Shown here: one piece after another, positions 10,594-18,985 of the stretch
Layout of the letters: every line of letters starts with the position of its first letter
Numbering within the stretch: position 1 is the first letter of the stretch
Assembly: GCF_014596575.1 (NCBI RefSeq)
Contig: NZ_NASZ01000004.1
Location: forward strand, 180,766 to 244,765
Source of the DNA: Flavobacterium pokkalii
Lineage (GTDB): Bacteria > Bacteroidota > Bacteroidia > Flavobacteriales > Flavobacteriaceae
Direction: 5' to 3'
Length of the DNA: 64,000 nucleotides
The notes under the pieces: generated by a model
What the model was told of the DNA's origin: nothing
What the model saw: the letters and a program-made list of their open reading frames with translations, nothing else
Database searches by the model: none
Made by a program: the position numbers and the translations under genes

Positions 10594-12207
10594 TTAGTTT
10601 CCTAAAACTTCAGTTAACACAGCTGCTTCTGTACCATTAGGAAAATCGACTCTGATTTTTTGTGCAACAGTTGGCGCAATTTGAGTTATTACTTTTTTAT
10701 CAAATGATTCGCCTTTCTTGATTTTCCAACCATAAAACAACAAAGGCACATGAGTATCGTAATTAAATGGCGTTCCATGTGAAGTTCCTTTTCCTTCATG
10801 TTCAATATAACCCGGTTTGTCCAAAATCACTAAATCACCATTTTGTTTAGGATCATAACCTTTAGCAATAAAATTTAAATAAAAATCAGAAGTATTTGCT
10901 GCCAAAATTTCTTCTTCGCTGTACACTCTTTTTAGCTGAGGTAAAGTCATCAAATACTCTTTAAAAACCTGCTTGACTTCATTTAACTGCAAACCTTTTT
11001 CTTTAATTATTTTTTTATCAAAAAACACATTGTAATTAGAATAATTCAAAACTACATCTGTTCCAAAACTTTTCTTAGAAAATTCATGCAACATGTTCGA
11101 CAACTTTTTATAATCGACCGCTTCAACGGCATATTTATTATCTTTTAAAAAATTTACATTCTCAGCAGCCGCATGATCAGCAGTTAAAAATATCAAATAA
11201 TTGCCTTTCCCTACTTTTTTGTCCAAATAATTTAGAAAATCAGCAATGGTTTCATCCAATCGCAAATAAGTATCCTGAACTTCCCTGGAACGAGGTCCGG
11301 TTAAATGTCCGATATAATCTGTTGACGAAAAACTAAGCGCCAAAAAATCGGTATCATTATCTGCTCCCAGATTTTCATTAGCAATAGTTTCTTTGGCAAA
11401 ATCAGCCAAAATAGAATTCCCAAAAGGAGTTGACTTGATTACTTTAGCTCCTTTTGCAGCATACATTGATTTTAAATCATAAGGAAAAACCGGTTTTTTA
11501 CTGCCATACAAAAGTCCTTCATAAGTATTATCATCGGCTATACTTTTATCATAAACAGATTCCGGTTTAAACAAATTCCAATCTTGACTTAAATAATTTT
11601 CGTAATATTTCTTTTCATTGAAATTATTGACCCATTTTGGTAAATCCTTTCCATAAAAAGTACTCGAAATAAAATTACCGGAATCGCTCATCCAAAAAGC
11701 CCAATTAGCAAAATGCCCTGCCGGAAGTATCGCTCCGCGGTCTTTAATACTTATTCCAATTACTTTCCCTTTAAAATTAGTTCCTAAACGCAACTCATCG
11801 GTAACCGTAGTCGTTTGTAAATTTAACGGCGACATTTGGCCTTCGTCTAAATCGGCTTTACCTAAAAGTGTTACCGAAGCATCATCCGTACAATATCTTG
11901 ATTTTCCCACCGACTTATCAAACCAGGTATTCCCAACAATTCCGTGTACTGCAGGCGTCGTTCCGGTATAAATGGAAGCATGACCGGGACCGGTATAAGT
12001 TGGCATATAATTATAATGTGTATTATGAAAAACGTATCCTTCGTCCATTAATCTGCGAAAACCATTTGCAGAAAAATCATCCGAAAAACGGTAGAGGTAT
12101 TCCATTTTCATTTGGTCCACAACAATACCAACAATCAACTTGGGTCTTTGCTGCGAAAAAGCATTAAAAATTGCTGCTAAAGCAATAGGTAAAAATATTT
12201 TTCTCAT
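10594..12207 (-). CDS. pafA: PafA-type alkaline phosphatase
   Basis: A secreted phosphomonoesterase of the alkaline phosphatase superfamily, 537 residues, with a signal peptide (cleavage near AFS-QQR). The active-site residues keep the spacing of the Elizabethkingia PafA enzyme: Thr72 (TYTGPGH), Asn93, Lys155 and Arg157 correspond to PafA Thr79, Asn100, Lys162 and Arg164 with a constant offset of 7. The metal ligands are visible in STDYIGH, TADHAAAEN and GTSHGTPF. PafA enzymes are known as phosphate-insensitive and common in flavobacteria; that this copy is so is inferred. The promoter is at 12238-12245 and no Pho-type operator was recognised. Confidence 0.92.
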   Translation of the reverse strand: MRKIFLPIALAAIFNAFSQQRPKLIVGIVVDQMKMEYLYRFSDDFSANGFRRLMDEGYVFHNTHYNYMPTYTGPGHASIYTGTTPAVHGIVGNTWFDKSVGKSRYCTDDASVTLLGKADLDEGQMSPLNLQTTTVTDELRLGTNFKGKVIGISIKDRGAILPAGHFANWAFWMSDSGNFISSTFYGKDLPKWVNNFNEKKYYENYLSQDWNLFKPESVYDKSIADDNTYEGLLYGSKKPVFPYDLKSMYAAKGAKVIKSTPFGNSILADFAKETIANENLGADNDTDFLALSFSSTDYIGHLTGPRSREVQDTYLRLDETIADFLNYLDKKVGKGNYLIFLTADHAAAENVNFLKDNKYAVEAVDYKKLSNMLHEFSKKSFGTDVVLNYSNYNVFFDKKIIKEKGLQLNEVKQVFKEYLMTLPQLKRVYSEEEILAANTSDFYLNFIAKGYDPKQNGDLVILDKPGYIEHEGKGTSHGTPFNYDTHVPLLFYGWKIKKGESFDKKVITQIAPTVAQKIRVDFPNGTEAAVLTEVLGN

Positions 12208-12237
12208 GATAATTTTTGATATAAAAGCAAAAATACA

Positions 12238-12245
12238 AATTCTTA
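12238..12245 (-). promoter_or_regulatory. -7 promoter element for pafA
   Basis: TATTTTTG on the minus strand, 31 bases upstream of the start. Confidence 0.5.
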
Positions 12246-12310
12246 AATAGTGTTACTATTAGGAAATTGTTAGGGAATTAATAAGACATGGCAAAGAATC
12301 TATTTTTCAT

Positions 12311-12344
12311 TTGTCTGCTAATCTAACTTAAAAACTTATTTTTG
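12311..12344 (+). promoter_or_regulatory. promoter of the hydrolase at 12398
   Basis: TTG at 12311-12313 and TATTTTTG at 12337-12344, spaced by 23 bases. Confidence 0.5.
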
Positions 12345-12397
12345 TATTTAATAATATCCCATACCACTTTCAAAACTGTAGTTAGAAACCAGTAAAC

Positions 12398-13795
12398 ATG
12401 AAATACCGTTCCACACTTTTTACCAAGCAATTTTTTCAAAAAATAATTTTCTCATTATCTCTTTTTTTATTGATTTTTTCAAAAAGTATTGCAGCTACAG
12501 GAAAATGGAAAAGCCAAACAACCGGAAACACCATAACATACAAAACCACAGAATCCAAAAATCCGCTTACAGATTACTCCGGAAATTATGTGACGGTTGT
12601 TTATTTAGAAAATCTTTCTATAAAAAAAATTGGAAGATACAGCAATAAGAAAAATGTGAATTGGTTACTTTCACAAGGCTACCGTGTGATTGAACTTAAC
12701 TACAAAAAAGATACGAACGCCAAAGCCTTAAAAATAAATGAAGACATCATTGCCATAAATGATTCTATCGCTGCGGGGAATTTTTGCGGTTTAAAAAACT
12801 GTTCGCTTTCCAAATCTTATGTATTATTTGAAGGATACCGAATAGCCAGAAATGTTTCATACTTCATTGATAATCCCAAAATTTACAACACTCCGGAGCA
12901 ATATACCATTGGCGATTCATTGCACATGGATATTGTTTATCCCGCTAATCCTAAAGTAAAAGTTCCAACTATCTTATCATTTTCCTATAGTAATAGCTAT
13001 GCTTTTTTTGATGATAAAAAAGGGATGCTAACAGATGCTTTTAAGGATCAAAGACTTTATCTGCCCTATTCTTTTGCCGGTTTTAATGATTCTGTTTTGG
13101 AAGGAGCACCAGCTCACGGGATGGCCTGGGCAATTGCCGATCACCCAAAATATTGCCAATGGGGAAAAGGAAAACCTGAAAATGGTCCAAATGATGCTTA
13201 TAAATCGTTCGAGACTAACCCTGATGCAGCTCAAAAAGTAAAATCAGCAATTAGAACTTTGCGTTTTTTTGCCAATAAAATGAAACTTACAAATCGAGTA
13301 GGAATTTTTGGTTTTTCCCGAGGTTCCACTGCGGGCTCTATGGCTATTGGTGATAAAAAAATTGACGAAATTGAAAATGCCGGTTTTCATATCGGAGTTT
13401 CAGCTGACGTTCAGGCAGCCGCTTTGGGCCCTGGTGTTTTTGACTATACCTTAATATATAATACGATGGACGATGGTGATAAAAATTTAGAACAGAGATG
13501 TCCCTGGGTTTGGGGAAATTTGGAAGAGAACAGAAGCTTGTGGGAAACGATGGGTTCTTCTTTTTTAGTTGAAAAATCGGCTGCCCCTACTCTTTTCTTT
13601 TATAATACAGATGATGATCATTATTATGCCGATCAAATCAAACATTTCAAAAATAAATTGGACTCTTTAGCTGTTCCAACCTCTACATTAATCAATTACG
13701 GCAAGGGACATGCTATTCCGCAAACTGCTTCCTCCCTAAAAACACTTTATGATTTCTTTAAAAATCACCTAAAAACGCCTCAAATCAATAGATAA
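12398..13795 (+). CDS. secreted alpha/beta hydrolase, specificity unknown
   Basis: The 465-residue product has an N-terminal hydrophobic segment (about 15-33) ending in SIAA, probably a signal peptide. A variable region to about residue 175 precedes an alpha/beta hydrolase domain. The nucleophile elbow is GFSRGS (Ser in G-x-S-x-G) within RVGIFGFSRGST; NTDDDHYY is a plausible acid region and the late GHAIP supplies a histidine. This resembles acyl-peptide hydrolase or acetyl-esterase-like proteins. It has its own promoter and stands alone between pafA and the TonB receptor. Confidence 0.75.
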   Translation: MKYRSTLFTKQFFQKIIFSLSLFLLIFSKSIAATGKWKSQTTGNTITYKTTESKNPLTDYSGNYVTVVYLENLSIKKIGRYSNKKNVNWLLSQGYRVIELNYKKDTNAKALKINEDIIAINDSIAAGNFCGLKNCSLSKSYVLFEGYRIARNVSYFIDNPKIYNTPEQYTIGDSLHMDIVYPANPKVKVPTILSFSYSNSYAFFDDKKGMLTDAFKDQRLYLPYSFAGFNDSVLEGAPAHGMAWAIADHPKYCQWGKGKPENGPNDAYKSFETNPDAAQKVKSAIRTLRFFANKMKLTNRVGIFGFSRGSTAGSMAIGDKKIDEIENAGFHIGVSADVQAAALGPGVFDYTLIYNTMDDGDKNLEQRCPWVWGNLEENRSLWETMGSSFLVEKSAAPTLFFYNTDDDHYYADQIKHFKNKLDSLAVPTSTLINYGKGHAIPQTASSLKTLYDFFKNHLKTPQINR

Positions 13796-14060
13796 ATCTA
13801 AAAAATCATTTGCTAGGGTCAATCATTAGTTATAATAATTCTAATTTTTGTTAAAATTTCAAGATCTCTGTTTTTTCCAATCTCATTTAAGAACCAATCT
13901 TGTAAAAAAAAACACAAAACACTAAAAATCAACAACTTAAAATACAAAATAATTTTTACATACAAAGTTTAATTCTGTTTTAAAAAAACTTACAAAAGAA
14001 ATTTTAAACAACTTACGAATGTTTTGTTAATTTTTATTTTTATTTATTCCAAATAACATT

Positions 14061-14090
14061 TTGTAAAACCAAATTCAGGTCATACATTTG
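14061..14090 (+). promoter_or_regulatory. promoter of the TonB-dependent receptor
   Basis: TTG at 14061-14063 and TACATTTG at 14083-14090, 19 bases apart. The 331-base gap 13796-14126 holds this promoter and no other recognisable feature; I could not see a Fur-like palindrome. Confidence 0.6.
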
Positions 14091-14126
14091 CATTGTTATT
14101 TTAAATAAATCCAAATAAAAAACTAA

Positions 14127-16400
14127 ATGAAAAAAGTTTTACTACCCTCAATAGCATTATTATTTTCTATCGCTACACAGGCTCAGGAAATTGCTTCTGC
14201 ATTAAATCATAATATTTCTGATGAGATTGTTTCTAATCCTTTCGATACCATAAAAAACAAAAAAGGTCAAATCCTTAAAGAAATTGTTGTTACCGGAAAC
14301 AAACCTCATAAACCGGTTTCCGTTTCAAGATCTGGTATCAAACCAATGGATTTACCACAAAGTGTTCAGGTTATTGATAACGAAATCATTACGCAACAAC
14401 AAGCTATCCGCTTGAGTGAAGTAATTAAAAATGCGAACGGAGTTTATGTAGGATCGGCTCGTGGTGGTGCTCAGGAATCATTTTGGTCAAGAGGTTACGA
14501 TATGGGAGCCAACAATATGTTCAAAAACGGATTCAGATACAACTCCGGATCAATACCGGAAGTTTCTTCTTTAGAAAGAGTTGAATTCTTAAAAGGAGGT
14601 TCAGCCTTATTATACGGAAACGTTGCTCCGGGAGGAATTTTAAATTTGGTTACCAAAACTCCTAAATTTGAAAGAGGAGGAGAAATCTCTATGCAAGCCG
14701 GAAGCTACTCTTATTACAAACCTTCGGTAGATTTTTATGGCCCACTAAACAAATCAATCGCTTACCGCTTTACAGGTTCTTATGAAAACTCCGAAAGCTT
14801 TAGAGATGTTGTTAAAAATGAACGCGTTTATTTCAATCCTTCATTCTTATTTAAAGTTACCGACAAAACACAAATCACTGTTCAAGGTGATTATTTAAGC
14901 GCCGACTGGACACCGGATTTTGGTACAGGAATCATTGGAAAAGAAATTCTAAAAATGCCTCGTAATGCTTATTTTGGTGCTCTTTGGTCAAATGGTAACA
15001 CTAAATCGGCAAGTGCATCGGTTTTAGTAAACCATGATTTCAATAAGAATTGGAAATTAAACTTTAACACTTCATTCCAAAACTATAAACGAACTCAAAA
15101 ATCTACTGCTCAATTATCAGGTCTTGACGGCTATGAAACAAGAGGGGACTGGAACAGAGCGTTGACACAAAATGACAACCGTGAACAAATCTTTGGAAAC
15201 CAACTTAGTTTACAAGGAATTTTTAATACCGGAAAAATTAAACACCAAATTTTCACCGGTGTAGATTTTGAAAATTCGCTAACTACTTCCTACACTTATG
15301 CTTTTAATGAAAAATCAGTAATGGTTAACGGAAAATATGTTGCTAATTTATACGACACAATAAATTTATTTGAATTTGACCCATCTAATCAAAGAACTGA
15401 TATTCCAAATGCGACTGCTACAAAATACTTAAACACTGAATACAACCGTTTTGGAGTATATGCACAGGATTTGATTTCTTTTACAGATTACATCAAAGTT
15501 TTAGCAGGAATCCGATGGTCTTGGCAGGAATCTCAAGCTATTACCTATAATTTACCAACAACTGCTACAAGTGTATCAGAAGATCCTAAACGTTTAGACA
15601 ATGCATTTTCTCCTAAAATTGGATTAGTTGTTCAACCATCAAAAGATGTTTCTTTATTTGCCAGCTATTCTAATTCATTTACTCCAAATACAGGAAACAC
15701 TTACGATGACAAACCTCTTGATGCTTCAATTATCGATCAATATGAAGCAGGTGTTAAAACAGACTTCTTGAGAGGCTTTTTAAGCACAAACGTTACTTTA
15801 TATATAATTAAAAATAATAATTTAGTTCAAACTGCTCCTTTTGAAGCGGATGGAGTTACTCCAAATACCAATTCAAATCTGAAAATCATGAGTGGTGAAA
15901 CTAAAAGTAAAGGGGTTGAAATCGATGTGACTGCGAGACCTTTTGAAGGATTTAAAATCAATGCAGGTTATAGCTACAATGATATGAGATTTGGAGATGT
16001 TCCGGTTGCAGTAGGAAACTCAATCAAAGGAGATCGTGTGGCGAGAACACCTACCACAACAGCTAATTTAAGTTTCTTTTATACTGTACCAAGCGGTGTA
16101 TTAAAAGGGATTTCTGTTGGAGCCATAGGAAACTACATTGGAAACCGAATTGCAGGATGGAATAATCGTTATATTGTTGACCCAAGTGATGCAACAAAAC
16201 TAATCATTCAAGACCGTGAAGTTCCTGTAGATGGTTATGCTACAGTTGATGCCTCTGTAGGGTACGAATGGAAGAAATTCTCCATCTTATGCAAATTATC
16301 TAATATAACTAACGAGTTAAATTATACGGTTCACGAAAATTACAGTGCGAACCCTATTGCTCCTCGTCAGGTTTTGGCAAGTATCAAATACAAATTCTAG
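14127..16400 (+). CDS. TonB-dependent siderophore-type receptor
   Basis: An outer-membrane receptor of 757 residues with a signal peptide (cleavage near TQA-QEI). A TonB box-like ILKEIVVTG lies at about 49-57, followed by the plug domain with DLPQSVQVID, SRGYDMGANN and VEFLKGGSALLYGNVAPGG, all typical of the FhuA/FpvA siderophore group. The rest is a 22-strand barrel ending in aromatic YKF. There is no N-terminal carboxypeptidase-like beta domain and no SusD partner, which argues for iron-siderophore rather than glycan uptake. The substrate cannot be read from sequence. Followed by a terminator. Confidence 0.92.
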   Translation: MKKVLLPSIALLFSIATQAQEIASALNHNISDEIVSNPFDTIKNKKGQILKEIVVTGNKPHKPVSVSRSGIKPMDLPQSVQVIDNEIITQQQAIRLSEVIKNANGVYVGSARGGAQESFWSRGYDMGANNMFKNGFRYNSGSIPEVSSLERVEFLKGGSALLYGNVAPGGILNLVTKTPKFERGGEISMQAGSYSYYKPSVDFYGPLNKSIAYRFTGSYENSESFRDVVKNERVYFNPSFLFKVTDKTQITVQGDYLSADWTPDFGTGIIGKEILKMPRNAYFGALWSNGNTKSASASVLVNHDFNKNWKLNFNTSFQNYKRTQKSTAQLSGLDGYETRGDWNRALTQNDNREQIFGNQLSLQGIFNTGKIKHQIFTGVDFENSLTTSYTYAFNEKSVMVNGKYVANLYDTINLFEFDPSNQRTDIPNATATKYLNTEYNRFGVYAQDLISFTDYIKVLAGIRWSWQESQAITYNLPTTATSVSEDPKRLDNAFSPKIGLVVQPSKDVSLFASYSNSFTPNTGNTYDDKPLDASIIDQYEAGVKTDFLRGFLSTNVTLYIIKNNNLVQTAPFEADGVTPNTNSNLKIMSGETKSKGVEIDVTARPFEGFKINAGYSYNDMRFGDVPVAVGNSIKGDRVARTPTTTANLSFFYTVPSGVLKGISVGAIGNYIGNRIAGWNNRYIVDPSDATKLIIQDREVPVDGYATVDASVGYEWKKFSILCKLSNITNELNYTVHENYSANPIAPRQVLASIKYKF

Positions 16401-16426
16401 TCTTGATAATTTTATTTTTTTTTGTA

Positions 16427-16455
16427 AGCTCCTGTTTATTCAGGAGCTTTTTTTA
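16427..16455 (+). terminator. terminator of the TonB receptor
   Basis: AAGCTCCTG / CAGGAGCTT stem with a 6-base loop and a T7 run. Confidence 0.85.
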
Positions 16456-16518
16456 TTTAAAATCAATTGGATAAATAAGTATCTTTAAGTTCTTTTAAGA
16501 AACTAATCCTTTTTAAAA

Positions 16519-17405
16519 ATGAAAAAAATAACCAAAGAAGACATCAGTCAGGAAATTTTTGATCTCTATGACGATTATGCACATAATAAAATCGAGCGAA
16601 GACAATTTATTGAAAAGCTATCGGTATTTGCCGTTGGAAGTTTGACTCTCCACTCTCTTTTGAGCTTTATTACTCCTGATTATGTCAATTCCGTCACTAT
16701 TCAACCAAATGATCCCCACATTGATTCTGATTATATTTTTTACGAATCACCCAAAGGCGGTGGAAAATAAAAGGCTTGCTTTCTAAACCAAAAAATGCTT
16801 CAAAAAAACTGCCCGGAGTAATTGTCGTTCACGAAAACCGCGGACTCAATCCTTACATCGAAGATGTAGGTCGTCGATTGGCTGTGAACGGATTTATCAG
16901 TCTGGCTCCGGATGCTTTAACTCCGCTTGGTGGTTATCCCGGAAATGATGACGAAGGCCGGGAAATGCAGAAGAAAAGAGAGCGTTATGAAATGTTGGAA
17001 GATTTTATCGCTGCATATGATCATTTAAAAAATCATCCGGACTGTGATGGAAATGTTGGCGTCGTAGGCTTTTGCTTTGGAGGCTGGATTGCCAATTTGA
17101 TGGCGGTAAAAATACCAAGCTTAAAAGCTGCCGTTCCTTTTTACGGTGGACAACCTACAGCCGAAGAAGCTGAACAGATTAAAACACCTTTATTATTGCA
17201 ATATGCAGGTTTAGACACCAGAGTCAATGAAGGCTGGCCGGCTTTTGAAGCAATTTTGAATAAAAATAAAGTCGAAAACACCGCACATATTTACCCGAAT
17301 GTTAATCACGGTTTTCACAACAATACTACTCCTCGCTATGATGAAAAAGCAGCAACTTTAGCCTGGGAAAGAACTATAGCTTTTTTTAAAGAGAAGTTAA
17401 AATAA
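16519..17405 (+). pseudogene. dienelactone hydrolase family protein, broken by a single-base frameshift
   Basis: Two frames together make one dienelactone hydrolase. The first (16519-16770) encodes 83 residues with a Tat-like signal (ERRQFIEKL then a hydrophobic stretch) and ends SPKGGGK-stop. The second, from about 16771 to 17405 in another frame, begins GLLSKPKN and continues through [17 protein letters not shown], the nucleophile motif GFCFGGW, the acid region around LDTRVNEG and NHGFHN with the histidine. Adding one A to the A4 run at 16764-16767 restores [14 protein letters not shown]. It is either a recent inactivating deletion or a homopolymer sequencing error; the rest looks fully conserved. 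Follows the TonB receptor but has its own transcription unit. Confidence 0.85.
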
Positions 17406-17431
17406 GAACTCCATTTAAAAATATTATTTAT

Positions 17432-17495
17432 CGCAAATTCGCAAATTAATTTCAGGAATATCAGATTTTAAAATTTGTGAATTTGCGGTATTTTT
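17432..17495 (+). terminator. terminator after the dienelactone hydrolase
   Basis: CGCAAATTCGCAAATT (17432-17447) pairs with AATTTGTGAATTTGCG (17472-17487), one G-T wobble, followed by a T7 run. Confidence 0.75.
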
Positions 17496-17612
17496 TTCTA
17501 AAGAACCTTTCTAAAACTTCACAGATAGAAACTACTTTTTAAAAATATTTTACGAAAGAAAAATCATTTTTACAGAATTAAAATTTTAATTTACTTTCAA
17601 ATCATTTAATCT

Positions 17613-17620
17613 TACCTTTG
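17613..17620 (+). promoter_or_regulatory. -7 promoter element for 17638-18870
   Basis: TACCTTTG, 17 bases before the ATG. Confidence 0.45.
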
Positions 17621-17637
17621 CAGCTCAAATAATTAAG

Positions 17638-18870
17638 ATGAGATTACACAGAAACCTAGTATATACTACTATTGATTCGCTAAATGCAATTTTTAACGAA
17701 GGAGAATATGCCGATAAAGTAGTAGCCAGAGCACTAAAAAAAGACAAGCGTTGGGGAAGTTCCGATAGAAAATTTGTTGCAGAAACCATCTACGAAATCG
17801 TTCGTTGGAAAAGATTATATGCAGAAATTGCCGATGTAAAAGAACCTTATGATCGCGATAATTTATGGCGAATGTTCGCTGCCTGGGCGGTTTTAAGAGG
17901 CTACCCTATTCCGGATTGGCGCCAACTGGAAGGAACTCCGGAGCGAAAAATCAAAGGACGTTTTGATGAATTATCAAAAAACAGAGCTATCAAAGAATCT
18001 ATTCCGGACTGGATGGATGAATTGGGAGTAAAAGAATTAGGTGAAAAAGTTTGGGCAAAAGAAATTACAGCCCAAAATCAACAGGCAAAAGTAATCCTTA
18101 GAACCAACACCCTAAAAACAACCAAAGAGAAATTAAGAGCCATCTTAATGGATTTGGATATCGAAACTGAATTTTTACCCGATCAGGCCGATGCTTTGGT
18201 ATTGAAAGAACGCGCCAATGTTTTCCTAACTGATGCTTTCAAACAGGGATTATTTGAAGTACAGGATGCCAGTTCACAATTAGTCGCTCCGTTTTTGGAT
18301 GTAAAACCCGGAATGCGCGTGGTGGATACCTGTGCGGGTGCGGGTGGAAAAACGTTGCATATTGCTTCTTTAATGGAAAACAAAGGACAATTGATTGCGA
18401 TGGATTTGTACGAAAGCAAACTAAAACAATTAAAATTAAGAGCCAAAAGAAACAGCGCTTTCAACATTGAATACCGTATTATTGACAGCACAAAAGTGAT
18501 CAAAAAACTACACGAAAAAGCCGATCGCGTGTTGATTGATGCACCTTGTAGCGGATTGGGTGTTTTAAAAAGAAATCCCGATGCCAAATGGAAATTACAA
18601 CCGGAATTCATCGATAATATTCGAAAAGTTCAGGCGGAAGTTTTAGAGAATTATTCAAAAATTGTAAAACCAGGCGGAAAATTGGTTTACGCCACTTGTT
18701 CGGTTCTTCCTTCAGAAAATCAGGAACAGGTAGAACGCTTTTTGAAAACAGAAATCGGTAAACAATTCACTTTTGTTGAAGACCGAAAAATCTTAGCTTC
18801 AGAATCCGGTTTTGACGGATTTTATATGGCTTTGTTAGAACGTAAAGAAAGTGTAAAAAAACAAGAATAA
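17638..18870 (+). CDS. RsmB/NOP-family RNA (cytosine-5) methyltransferase
   Basis: A SAM-dependent RNA m5C methyltransferase of 410 residues. The C-terminal catalytic domain has the SAM-binding motif DTCAGAGGKTLHIA, the acidic ribose motif (MDLYESKL), motif IV DAPCSGLGVLKRNPD with one catalytic cysteine and motif VI YATCSVLPSENQEQV with the other. The N-terminal 150 residues are a NusB-like helical region as in RsmB. It most likely modifies 16S rRNA, but the exact target (C967 or another) cannot be decided by sequence alone. Convergent with rho across a shared terminator. Confidence 0.92.
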   Translation: MRLHRNLVYTTIDSLNAIFNEGEYADKVVARALKKDKRWGSSDRKFVAETIYEIVRWKRLYAEIADVKEPYDRDNLWRMFAAWAVLRGYPIPDWRQLEGTPERKIKGRFDELSKNRAIKESIPDWMDELGVKELGEKVWAKEITAQNQQAKVILRTNTLKTTKEKLRAILMDLDIETEFLPDQADALVLKERANVFLTDAFKQGLFEVQDASSQLVAPFLDVKPGMRVVDTCAGAGGKTLHIASLMENKGQLIAMDLYESKLKQLKLRAKRNSAFNIEYRIIDSTKVIKKLHEKADRVLIDAPCSGLGVLKRNPDAKWKLQPEFIDNIRKVQAEVLENYSKIVKPGGKLVYATCSVLPSENQEQVERFLKTEIGKQFTFVEDRKILASESGFDGFYMALLERKESVKKQE

Positions 18871-18984
18871 AGAGAATAGAATTTAGAAAATAGACAATGG
18901 CACATAAAAAAATCCTCGATATACTTGAGGATTTCTTTTATTCAATTTTTATCTTTTCTCTTTATTCTTTCTTCTATTCTCTTT
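18869..18984. repeat. nested inverted repeats between convergent genes
   Basis: A 13-base outer inverted repeat (AAAGAGAATAGAA at 18869-18881 and its reverse complement at 18972-18984) surrounds the terminator hairpin at 18907-18936. Both arms lie in purine/pyrimidine-biased, AGAATAG-like tracts. Confidence 0.5.
18907..18936. terminator. bidirectional terminator
   Basis: AAATCCTC / GAGGATTT stem with a 10-base loop between the convergent methyltransferase and rho genes. Confidence 0.75.
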
Positions 18985-18985
18985 T

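Noticed and set aside
13796..14126. Fur box upstream of the siderophore receptor
   Set aside because: Only AT-rich sequence and a standard promoter are seen; no convincing palindrome of the Fur type.
18183..18611. 142-codon open frame on the minus strand inside the methyltransferase gene
   Set aside because: It lies opposite a fully conserved gene; its Cys/Phe/Ser-rich product shows no domain. It is a shadow frame.
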